Both the position numbers and the translations under genes were made by a program. From the NCBI GenBank assembly GCA_038257535.1, contig JBBSJE010000002.1, positions 1 through 64,000 on the forward strand: a stretch of DNA of 64,000 bases, given 5' to 3'. Of the stretch, positions 25,601 to 32,116 are shown piece after piece. Origin of the DNA: JAGTJU01 sp038257535 (GTDB lineage Bacteria; Myxococcota_A; Polyangia; Fen-1088). Numbering within the stretch: the first letter of the stretch is position 1; each line of letters opens with the position of its first letter. The notes below the pieces were generated by a model, which was not told where the DNA came from, ran no database searches, and saw only the letters and a list, made by a program, of their open reading frames with translations.

Positions 25601-25706
25601 TGGGCAAAGTGGCGGCCGCCCACCCGCCTGCGATCAGCAGGATGATGAAAAGCGCCAGGACAGCGCCACGGGCGCGAATGGAAAATTGTACAAGGGCAGC
25701 AAGCAT
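22611..25706 (-). CDS. czcA: Heavy-metal efflux RND pump, CzcA-type
   Basis: Inner-membrane proton-driven pump of a tripartite exporter. At 1031 aa it has the RND layout: helix 1, a periplasmic porter domain, helices 2-6, the repeat, and a C-terminal helix block. The HME proton-relay segment GAIDFGFLVDGPIVMLEA carries two Asp and one Glu. Porter motifs TGRAEVATDP and NEIISGSRADVQI resemble CzcA/CnrA (Zn, Co, Ni), not the Met-rich CusA copper pumps. The gene is last in a czcC-czcB-czcA run, 18 bp after czcB. No regulator gene is adjacent. Metal choice is inferred from motifs only. Confidence 0.92.
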   Translation of the reverse strand: MLAALVQFSIRARGAVLALFIILLIAGGWAAATLPIDALPDVSTVQVSVLTKAPGLSPVEVERTVTVPIENGLNGVPNNVEIRSVSRSGLSAVTVVFEDSVDVWFARQLVLERLRGIGGDLPATAETPELAPVSTGLGEIYQFVVRSDYHSPMQLRTLLDWEIVPKLRGVPGVIEVNTQGGELKEYQVVIDPGRLKSYQLTLEDVVEGLSSANLNVGGGYIERQGESYTIRGQGLLSNENEIGDVVVRASGGPPILVKNLGLVKVGAALRYGVITYNGQGEAVTGTVLMLLGSNSRDVVYAVGEKVEEVRKDLPAGVTIEVVYDRADFVGRTISTVLHNLTEGVIIVALVLTLFLGTIRGALAVVLGIPASMSVALLGMHVFGVTGDLMSLGAIDFGFLVDGPIVMLEAVVAGAAGRKLVGEARNGEYARIASRVARPVAFAVAIIMLVYIPLLGLQGVEGKMFRPMALTMASALLGALIYSVFFFPAILALMVPVPTGHGPRWVSFLSHQYERIVRPVIAWRWPLLGAVTMLLILSAWRFSRSGADFVPRIFEGDAVVTIRRAPSISLEEARDLDLRAEKVLHSFPEVVSSLAMTGRAEVATDPVGNDNTDILIRLTPQEEWKSAKDFDDLSVAFKDRIESAVPGTFVSVSQPIEDKTNEIISGSRADVQINISGSDLDELSRIANIVGKRVAKVPGSGDVRIERIVGAPTITAKAERARMARYGVRVADAFAVIQAAREGVKVGTIYEGERRFDLRVHMPPAEPTAAALGELFVESGNGLTIPLREVVALSEEDGVAAVRRQDRRRTVRVDVNLRGRDLVSWVAEARAAIAADVPLKSGYDIGWGGQFENFERAKKRLAIVVPAAAAVIFGMLLLMFQNLRFAMAVFITVPFAFTGGLIGLMMRDFPFSLPAAVGFIALGGIAVLNGVVIATEVRNGLEKGWGLDEAIARGTTEVIRAVLTTAAVAAFGFLPMAYSSTAGSEVQKPLATVVIVGILLGTVITLTVFPGLLKVMLRGYSPAAPARPVESV

Positions 25707-25724
25707 AGGGGCACCGTCGGCGAT

Positions 25725-26948
25725 CTAACGAAACAACTCGCTTTTGAGTGCGAACACCCCTTCAGACACCACCAACTGACCTGGTTGCACGCCAGCCAAA
25801 ATCTCCTGCTGTTTTCCGTCTGAGATGCCCAGTTTCACGGGGGTAGGAATCACGCGGGTGGGGCTTTCGCTAATGAACACAGTTGGGGCGCCGTCCACGT
25901 AGGCGATGGCGTCCACGGGAACCGATAGGGACTCGTGGGTGGGCGTCGCTGTGTGTATGAGCGCGGTTACGGACTGGCCGGGACGCAGCAAGCGATCTTT
26001 GTTGTCCACTTGCACACGAACTTTCCCGCTTCGGGTCTCCAGGTTCAATATCTCGCTGACGTGCGCCACTTTGCCTTTGATGACCTTCGTGATGTCGGCC
26101 ATGGGCGTGACCTCGACCGTGTCTCCCATTTTCACCGTGCCAATGGTCCGCTCGAACACAGCGAGATCGATCCAAAGATCATCCAAATTGGCCACACGAA
26201 AGGCCACCAGGTCAGCTTGCACCGTCTGGCCTACGGAGATGTTGCTCTCCACCAAATTCCCGCTCAGCGGCGCCCGCAGAATAAACACGCCCAAGGGGCC
26301 TGATTGCTTGGTGCCTCCCAGAGCCAAAACCCGCTGGCGCGCGGCGTTCAGTGAGGCTTGCTGTGACGCCAAGGAAGCGCTAGCCATTTCAGCTTCGCGG
26401 GCCGTTGTTAGACCTTGTTCTAACAACGCCTCTTCGCGCTTGGCATTGGTTTCTGCCGCCTTTTTATGAGCAATGGTGGCAGCCAAATCGGCCTGGGCCT
26501 GGCCAAGATTGGCGCTTTCGATCTCAGCCAGTGGCTCGCCCTGTTTGACGAAATCGCCTGGCAATTTCAATACGCGTCGAACGAAGCCATCAATGCGCGC
26601 GCCCACCGCCGCTACCTGCCGTGGGTTAAAATCGACGGTTCCGACGACCTTCACAACAGGCGTTAGAGGCGCCGTGCGAACGGGCTCTATTTTGATTCCG
26701 GCTCGTTTGGCGAAACCCTCCGAGAACACAACAGCTTTGTTCTCCACGCGCGGGACGTCTCTACCACTTTCAACCCCGGTTGCTGCGCCACTGCCGCTTT
26801 CTGAGCGGCCGAAGATCAACCAGCCGACGAGCAACAGGGCGCAAATGGCGGCGGCAGCGATGATCCAGCGTTTTACGGGACGTGCCGGCCGCACATCTTC
26901 CGTGCGCGTGATGCTCGCGGAATTGTCTACATGTTCGTGGGTCATCAT
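25725..26948 (-). CDS. czcB: Periplasmic adaptor of RND metal efflux, CzcB-type
   Basis: Membrane-fusion protein linking CzcA to the outer-membrane channel. One N-terminal membrane anchor (about residues 30-50, WIIAAAAICALLLVGWLIFG) is followed by a lipoyl/barrel-sandwich half (VGARIDGFVRRV), a helical hairpin (about 130-205), the second lipoyl half and beta-barrel (VFERTIGTVKMGDTVEV), and a C-terminal domain. There is no His-rich metal-binding N-terminus as seen in some CzcB. The ATG at 26948 was chosen because AGGAAAG lies upstream at suitable distance; an adjacent ATG at 26945 is equivalent. The gap after czcC is 2 nt. Confidence 0.9.
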   Translation of the reverse strand: MMTHEHVDNSASITRTEDVRPARPVKRWIIAAAAICALLLVGWLIFGRSESGSGAATGVESGRDVPRVENKAVVFSEGFAKRAGIKIEPVRTAPLTPVVKVVGTVDFNPRQVAAVGARIDGFVRRVLKLPGDFVKQGEPLAEIESANLGQAQADLAATIAHKKAAETNAKREEALLEQGLTTAREAEMASASLASQQASLNAARQRVLALGGTKQSGPLGVFILRAPLSGNLVESNISVGQTVQADLVAFRVANLDDLWIDLAVFERTIGTVKMGDTVEVTPMADITKVIKGKVAHVSEILNLETRSGKVRVQVDNKDRLLRPGQSVTALIHTATPTHESLSVPVDAIAYVDGAPTVFISESPTRVIPTPVKLGISDGKQQEILAGVQPGQLVVSEGVFALKSELFR

Positions 26949-26950
26949 GG

Positions 26951-28228
26951 CTATGGTGTCTTTCCTGTCAGAGCAACGAAGTCTGCTAGCAGCGTCCACT
27001 CACGCATAACGAGCTGCAAAGCGCTGGCTTTCATGAGAGCCAAGTCGCGCCTTGCCGCCAAGATAAACAAAAGGTCGCCCTTGCCCGCGCGTTGCAACGC
27101 AATCGACGCATCAAGCGCCGCTTGCGCCGCCGGTTCGCCGTTCGTTCGTAAACCTTCCAGGGCTTCATTTACCTGTTCTCGCTCAGTTGAGATGCCGCGC
27201 AAGGTAGCGTACGTCCGAATTTCGTTGATTTCTCGTTCCTCAAGCGCACGATTCTGTTCGGCCTGGGCCCGGGCTTGATCTCCCTGGTTCCGCCTCAACA
27301 CGGGAAACGTCCAGGAGAGTCCGCCGCCAATGCGAGCCGCGCCCGTCTCTTCTTTTCCGCCAGACAGAATCAAATTAACGGGGGCATGCGCTTCGATGGC
27401 TTGGCGGTCCTTCAGCTTCTCGAAATATTCGGCCTCGCGCGTCGCCGCCAATACCGCAGGTGATTGTGACGCGAGCTCTTTTGCGGTCTGACTTACCCGC
27501 TGCCAGATGGCTTCGGACGGCCCTTGCAAAGGCCCCGTCGGCTCTGGCAATGAAGCCACGCCGATTAACGCTGCCAGCTGGGCCAAATTGCGTGTTAGGT
27601 CGGCGCGAACTTCTTGCAAAGCCACCGTGTTGCGCGCCACTTCAACAGCGGCCAGTTTGGCATCACGCACGGTGGCATCGCCCTGCTCGAAGCGGCCTTC
27701 GTAGTACGTAGCCTCCTCTTTCGCGGTGGTCACAAGTGCCGACAGAAACCGAAAACGCGCGGCGGCCACCATCACCGCACCGTAAGCGACGACTGCCTGC
27801 CCTTTGGCCCTGGCGCGGGTGACATCGAGGCCGGTCCGCTGCCAAGACGACAGGGCCTCAACTTCGTCGATCCGGCGGCCCCGTTGACCAGACAGCTCAA
27901 GCGGAAGCCACAGGTTCCCTTGCACCGCGATGCCCCTGCTCTGCGAAAAGCGCCGATCGCTGAACACTTCCAAGTAAGGATTGTCTAGTTGCGACAGCCG
28001 CGCACCGACCATGCTCCCTTCGGCCGCCCGTAAAGCACCGCGCTGGGCAACCACGTCAGGTGCGCGCTCGGATGCGCGTTCCAGCACCCACGTGAGAGCA
28101 GGGAAGCCCTCCGGTGCGTCGGCAGACTGTGCAAACGCGGTCGAAGGCAACGAGAATAGAGCGCCGGAGACGAAGACCAGGAAGAGTGTGGCTGCGACGC
28201 GACGCGGAAGAAGCAGAGGGAACATCAT
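26951..28228 (-). CDS. czcC: Outer-membrane efflux channel, CzcC/TolC-type
   Basis: Outer-membrane factor of the tripartite exporter. A signal peptide (about residues 1-33, ending STAFAQ) precedes two TolC-like repeats of long amphipathic helices (for example ALTWVLERASERAPDVVAQR and DASIALQRAGKGDLLFILAA). Length 425 aa is typical. There is no lipobox Cys after the signal, unlike many relatives. It is first in the operon. The leader from 28229 to about 28430 contains an inverted repeat (28355-28394) that may be regulatory. Confidence 0.88.
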   Translation of the reverse strand: MMFPLLLPRRVAATLFLVFVSGALFSLPSTAFAQSADAPEGFPALTWVLERASERAPDVVAQRGALRAAEGSMVGARLSQLDNPYLEVFSDRRFSQSRGIAVQGNLWLPLELSGQRGRRIDEVEALSSWQRTGLDVTRARAKGQAVVAYGAVMVAAARFRFLSALVTTAKEEATYYEGRFEQGDATVRDAKLAAVEVARNTVALQEVRADLTRNLAQLAALIGVASLPEPTGPLQGPSEAIWQRVSQTAKELASQSPAVLAATREAEYFEKLKDRQAIEAHAPVNLILSGGKEETGAARIGGGLSWTFPVLRRNQGDQARAQAEQNRALEEREINEIRTYATLRGISTEREQVNEALEGLRTNGEPAAQAALDASIALQRAGKGDLLFILAARRDLALMKASALQLVMREWTLLADFVALTGKTP

Positions 28229-28354
28229 CAGGTGTTGAGGGGCAGGGGTTCAAGTCGGGTTGGTCCCGGACGACGAGGGAGCGCCAATCCGGGGGCGCGG
28301 ACAGGAAGTCGCGGGAGCAGTAGTCGGTACCCGCCGACAACCCTTTAGCACGGT

Positions 28355-28394
28355 TCTCCCGGCGTGCCCTCAGGAGCACCGGAAAAACGGGAGA
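28355..28394. promoter_or_regulatory. Nested inverted repeat upstream of czcCBA
   Basis: TCTCCCG (28355-28361) and CGGGAGA (28388-28394) form a perfect 7-bp inverted repeat. Between them GTGC and GCAC with flanking CCG and CGG form an inner stem. It lies about 130 bp upstream of czcC. It could be an operator or an RNA leader element; nothing more can be said. Confidence 0.35.
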
Positions 28395-28425
28395 CATTTA
28401 CCTACGTTTGCCCGTTGCGAAACGC

Positions 28426-28454
28426 GAAAAGCCCGCCTAAGCGGGCTCTCTTTT
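28426..28454. terminator. Bidirectional intrinsic terminator
   Basis: AGCCCGC (28430-28436), a CTAA loop, then GCGGGCT (28441-28447). On the minus strand TTTT follows; on the plus strand CTCTTTT follows. It ends the 84-aa gene (stop at 28474) and separates it from the czc operon. Confidence 0.85.
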
Positions 28455-28473
28455 ACAACGTCGACACAGAATC

Positions 28474-28728
28474 TTAACTTTCAGCGTAAAGCTTGATCTG
28501 TTCCTTCACCAGCTTCTCATTGACGCCGGTTCGGATGTATTCCTGAAGGCAATCGGCCAAGGTGACCATCATGTCTTCAATGGACCCCTTGGTGGCGACT
28601 TTGGTCAGCAGGGCGCGGCCTTCGGGGCTGTCGTCATCGCGAAGGAAGTCGCGAAGGATGTCCATATTGAGTTCACCGGAAAAGTCGAGTATCGCGTGTT
28701 CGAGCAGGAATGCTATCAGTCGGTCCAC
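28474..28728 (-). CDS. Small acidic helical protein, function unknown
   Basis: An 84-aa cytoplasmic protein. The start is set at a GTG (28728) preceded by GGAGG with a 5-nt spacer; an inner ATG at 28665 would give a shorter product, and the long open frame upstream is non-coding in character. The sequence looks all-helical: DRLIAFLLEHAILDF, then MDILRDFLRDDDSPEGRALL, then IEDMMVTLADCLQEYIR. It is monocistronic, with its own terminator, and diverges from the lipoprotein/OmpA module. I recognise no family. Confidence 0.72.
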   Translation of the reverse strand: MDRLIAFLLEHAILDFSGELNMDILRDFLRDDDSPEGRALLTKVATKGSIEDMMVTLADCLQEYIRTGVNEKLVKEQIKLYAES

Positions 28729-28902
28729 TTCGTCCTCCGGGGGGGTCAAAACATGTGGGAAAGACCCAATGCAATAACGCGGAAACCTCGCGGTATGCAA
28801 GGTTTTTTTCGTAATTCGCCCAGCACCCGTCACGGTTTGGCCCCAGCCGGTCGACTTGCCGCTGGAAGCTGAGAACCGCCTAAAACTGTTCGGTTTTCTG
28901 TG

Positions 28903-28931
28903 TTGACTCCCCGATTCAAAATGTTTACGGT
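28903..28931 (+). promoter_or_regulatory. Candidate promoter giving a nearly leaderless transcript
   Basis: TTGACT (28903-28908) and TACGGT (28926-28931) are 17 bp apart. Transcription starting 7 nt after the -10 would begin at about 28938, only 3 nt before the GTG at 28941. Visual match only. Confidence 0.4.
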
Positions 28932-28940
28932 CGCCACATC

Positions 28941-29384
28941 GTGTCGCGCCGTTTTCTCGTTGGAGCGTTGGCGCTGGGGATGCTGTTGCCCCTGGGCTGT
29001 GGCCCCGTTGAATATGTTGCCCAGGTGGGCGGCCGGGCTTCGTCTGCGTTGTCGCAGGCGCGGCGTGAAAAAGCCGATGTGCTTGCGCCGTACGAATACA
29101 CCGCGGCGGGCGAGTATCTGAAGAAGTCCAAAGAGGAAGCGGGCCGATCACAATTCGAAACCGCCATCGAATATGGCAAGCGGTCTGAAGAGCTCGCGAA
29201 TCGCGCACGTGCCTTGTCACGCGAACGCAAAGCGGGGCGGGCTTGGGATCGAGATCCGACCCAGCCACCTGGCGCGCAAGACAAGAGTGACGCACATGAC
29301 GCGCCTGCAACCGATCGCTCTGTTGACGAGGCTTCGCCGCCACAGAAGCGGAGCCCCCGCTCGTCGGAAGGGCCCAGCTCATGA
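28941..29384 (+). CDS. DUF4398-like lipoprotein
   Basis: A 147-aa outer-membrane or periplasmic lipoprotein. The start is GTG; a signal peptide leads to the lipobox LPLGC (Cys near residue 20). The middle has a helical repeat region with YEYTAAGEYLKKSKEEAGRS and FETAIEYGKRSEELANRAR, which is the DUF4398 pattern. The last 50 residues are polar and disordered. Its stop overlaps the start of the OmpA-like gene (ATGA). Its neighbour has a similar helical region after its own lipobox, so the two proteins probably act together in the envelope. Confidence 0.82.
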   Translation: MSRRFLVGALALGMLLPLGCGPVEYVAQVGGRASSALSQARREKADVLAPYEYTAAGEYLKKSKEEAGRSQFETAIEYGKRSEELANRARALSRERKAGRAWDRDPTQPPGAQDKSDAHDAPATDRSVDEASPPQKRSPRSSEGPSS

Positions 29385-30493
29385 ACCCCATCGTTGTGCT
29401 TCGTCGCCGGCCGTGCTTGGCCTTGTTGGCCGCGTTTGTTGTGACAAGTGGCTGCGCCGGCAGCCGGCTTCAAGAGCGTTCGCGCGAAGTGCGTTCTTTG
29501 ATTGCGGAGGCGCGCGCCGCAGGTGCCTACAAATGCGCGCCTAGGCAGTTGGCGTTTGCAGAGACGCATCTGGTTTTCGCTGACAACGAACTTGAGCAAG
29601 GCGATTATTTCCGCGCCAAGGATCATCTCGACTTCGCGGACGCGCAGGTGTCCGAAGCGTTGCGAGAGTCGCCCCCCGACCAATGCGTTGACAAGGGCGC
29701 CCCCGAGCCCAAACCCGTCTTCGTCAAAGCGCCACCGCGCGACAAAGACAGTGACGGCATCGTTGACGACGTGGACAAATGTCCCACTGAGCCTGAAGAC
29801 AAAGATGGCTTCCAGGACGACGATGGGTGCCCCGATCCCGATAACGATCAAGACGGCATTCGCGATGCGGCCGACAAGTGCCCCGATGAGCCTGAAGACA
29901 AGGATGGCTTCGAGGACGAAGACGGCTGTCCGGATCCCGACAACGATCACGACGGCATTCCAGACACGAAGGACAAGTGCCCGCTTGAGCCTGAGGATAT
30001 GGACGGCTTTGAGGACGAGGACGGCTGCCCTGAGCGTGACAACGACCAGGACGGCATCGACGACGCCGCAGATCAATGCCCCAACCAACCCGGCCCCCCA
30101 AGCACGGGCGGATGCCCCGAGCCGTTCAAGCACATTGAAGTCAAGAAAGACAAAATTGAGCTCAGGCATAAGATCTTCTTCGCCTCGTCGAAAGCCAAGA
30201 TTCAGCCGCGCAGCTTTGAGTTGCTCGAAGAGATCGCAGCGGCCTTGAAGGCACGGCCCAAGATGCGGGTGCGCATCGAAGGCCACACCGACAGCCAAGG
30301 CAATCAGGCCTTAAACATGCGGTTGTCGCAATCGCGGGCCGATTCGGTCAGAGCCCATCTGATGGGCTTGGGCGTTGAAGCCAATCGGATGGAATCGGCC
30401 GGTTATGGTCCGGAACAGCCGATCGAAACCAATCGCACCGCCGCAGGCCGCGAACGCAACCGTCGTGTAGAGTTTTTCATCACGGCGCAATAG
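29381..30493 (+). CDS. OmpA-family lipoprotein with thrombospondin type 3 calcium-binding repeats
   Basis: A 370-aa envelope protein. Signal peptide and lipobox (TSGC, Cys near residue 25) are followed by a helical DUF4398-like segment (about 30-95). Next come three full 33-aa units and one partial unit (about 120-240) with Asp-rich loops such as DNDQDGIRDAADKCP, typical of TSP3 repeats that bind calcium. The C-terminal OmpA domain (about 250-370) has the peptidoglycan-binding segments IEGHTDSQG, NMRLSQSRADSV and RRVEFFI. It anchors the outer membrane to the cell wall. It overlaps the preceding gene by 4 nt. Confidence 0.92.
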   Translation: MNPIVVLRRRPCLALLAAFVVTSGCAGSRLQERSREVRSLIAEARAAGAYKCAPRQLAFAETHLVFADNELEQGDYFRAKDHLDFADAQVSEALRESPPDQCVDKGAPEPKPVFVKAPPRDKDSDGIVDDVDKCPTEPEDKDGFQDDDGCPDPDNDQDGIRDAADKCPDEPEDKDGFEDEDGCPDPDNDHDGIPDTKDKCPLEPEDMDGFEDEDGCPERDNDQDGIDDAADQCPNQPGPPSTGGCPEPFKHIEVKKDKIELRHKIFFASSKAKIQPRSFELLEEIAAALKARPKMRVRIEGHTDSQGNQALNMRLSQSRADSVRAHLMGLGVEANRMESAGYGPEQPIETNRTAAGRERNRRVEFFITAQ

Positions 30494-30542
30494 GTCCCAT
30501 CGCTTCCACCCTTGTAGTTCATTGAGGAGAGGTCGCAACTTC

Positions 30543-32105
30543 ATGCATACGCTGTGTTTGGCCCGGATCGTGGTGGTCGCGGGGTTCAGTTTCATCGCGA
30601 CGGCGGTTGTGGCCGCCCCAGCAGACGATGTGCTGGCTCTGATAAAGTCTGCTTCGGAAGCCTTTGCGCAGCAAAATTGGGATGAGGCGCAAGCGCGATT
30701 GTCCGCGGCGCAGCGCCAAGCCGATGCAGCGGGGTTGGGCCGGGACAAGCTGATGGCACGTATTTTGGTGCATCAAGGCGCTGTACTTGCGGCCGGCGCT
30801 GACAAGCCCGGCGAAGCGGTGCTGACGTTTCGGCGCGCCTTGAAGATCTTTCCGGGCGCCAAGCTGACCTCCACGTTGGCGCGGCCAGAGGTGCTCGAGG
30901 CCTTCAAGAAGGCCGTGATTATGGAGCGCGCAGAACTTGCCGGCGAGGCTGCGCCTGCGCCTGCTGAACCGGCGGCCGAGTCTGTTGCCGTTGCAGCCGC
31001 TGCTGCGCCGGAACCCGCAGCCGCTGCTGCGCCGGAACCCGCTGCCGCGCCTGCGCCCATCCCCACACCTACGCCACCCGAAAAACCAGAGCGTACGGGG
31101 CCAGAAGAGCCCGATATGCCCGCCGACATTCCGCGCCCGCTCTATTGTCCCAATCCCGACGAAGCGCCGCCGCGTCGCAAAGCGGTTCTCCGGTGTGTGG
31201 TTCAGCCAGAACTCGATGTGGGCCGCGTGATTTTGTATTACCGACTGCCCAACGCCGAAGATTACGAAAAGGTTCCAGCCACCAAAACGCCGCGAGGATG
31301 GTACGTGGCGATTGTCCCGGCAAAGGCATTCAGCGGCCGGCTGTTTCAGTATTATTTCGAGGCGCGAGATCCCACCGATGCTGCGCTGGCCGACAATGGT
31401 CGCTACGACAGTCCGAATCTTATGTTCATTCGTGAAGGGGCGCCACCCGTCACGCACAGCGCGCTTGCCGTGCGCATGGACGATGGCTCTGCGATTCAAA
31501 CCGAAGACGAAGAAGAGGACGACCCGTTGTCCCGCCTGACGTCTAACAAACTTTCAGAGGAAGAGAACAGGTTTTGGGTTGCGTTGTCCTTGGGACGCGG
31601 GGTTGGCTTTCACGGAACCGCCCAGTTGGAATGGTACGGAGAAGAGATCTCGGGCGGCACAAAGAGCGCAAGCTTGTTGCACATTTCGCCGGAGCTCGGT
31701 TATCGCGTTTCAAAGCATTTCGCGCTGGCGCTGCAACTGCGCAGCCAAATTATCACTCACACAGGCAGTGAGCCTGGCATGGGCGGAGGACCTGCGGTGG
31801 GCGCCAACGCGGGCCTTGTGCGACTGATCTGGTACGTGCCGGTGGGCGCGAATTCGAGCTTGCAGATCTCGACTTTGGGAGGCGCAGGGGAGGGCTTTCG
31901 CTTGCTGGTTCCTCCCAACGAAGTGCTTATGCGTAACAGCAGCGACACCATTCGCGGTGGCGCCTTTCTTGTTGGCGCTGGCTTTCATTACGACCAGGGC
32001 ATCAGCGAGGGCTGGGCGCTGCGCCTTGGCATCGAGGTGCTACAGGGCCTGCCAACTGCGGCCACCGTGATCGATTTCGCTCTGGGCGGCGTGCTTCGCT
32101 TTTAA
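30543..32105 (+). CDS. Exported protein with TPR-like N-terminus and C-terminal beta-barrel
   Basis: A 520-aa protein with a signal peptide (cleavage near VVAAP, residue 25). A TPR-like helical domain (about 30-120) is followed by an Ala/Pro-rich linker with two tandem APEPAAA units, a middle beta domain (about 190-290, containing CVVQPELDVGRVILYYR) and a predicted outer-membrane beta-barrel with alternating aromatic/hydrophobic strands that ends in Phe. The ATG at 30543 was chosen over a TTG at 30522; AGGAGAGG lies upstream. It is 49 bp after the OmpA-like gene and probably belongs to the same envelope module. Function unknown. Confidence 0.78.
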   Translation: MHTLCLARIVVVAGFSFIATAVVAAPADDVLALIKSASEAFAQQNWDEAQARLSAAQRQADAAGLGRDKLMARILVHQGAVLAAGADKPGEAVLTFRRALKIFPGAKLTSTLARPEVLEAFKKAVIMERAELAGEAAPAPAEPAAESVAVAAAAAPEPAAAAAPEPAAAPAPIPTPTPPEKPERTGPEEPDMPADIPRPLYCPNPDEAPPRRKAVLRCVVQPELDVGRVILYYRLPNAEDYEKVPATKTPRGWYVAIVPAKAFSGRLFQYYFEARDPTDAALADNGRYDSPNLMFIREGAPPVTHSALAVRMDDGSAIQTEDEEEDDPLSRLTSNKLSEEENRFWVALSLGRGVGFHGTAQLEWYGEEISGGTKSASLLHISPELGYRVSKHFALALQLRSQIITHTGSEPGMGGGPAVGANAGLVRLIWYVPVGANSSLQISTLGGAGEGFRLLVPPNEVLMRNSSDTIRGGAFLVGAGFHYDQGISEGWALRLGIEVLQGLPTAATVIDFALGGVLRF

Positions 32106-32116
32106 GCAAACACGCG

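Noticed and set aside
22611..28228. CusCBA copper/silver efflux
   Set aside because: The porter-domain motifs (TGRAEVATDP, NEIISGSRADV) are CzcA-like and the Met-based copper sites of CusA are not evident.
29744..30106. Regular 99-bp repeats, possible CRISPR or mobile repeat
   Set aside because: They encode 33-aa TSP3 calcium-binding units in frame within an OmpA-type protein.
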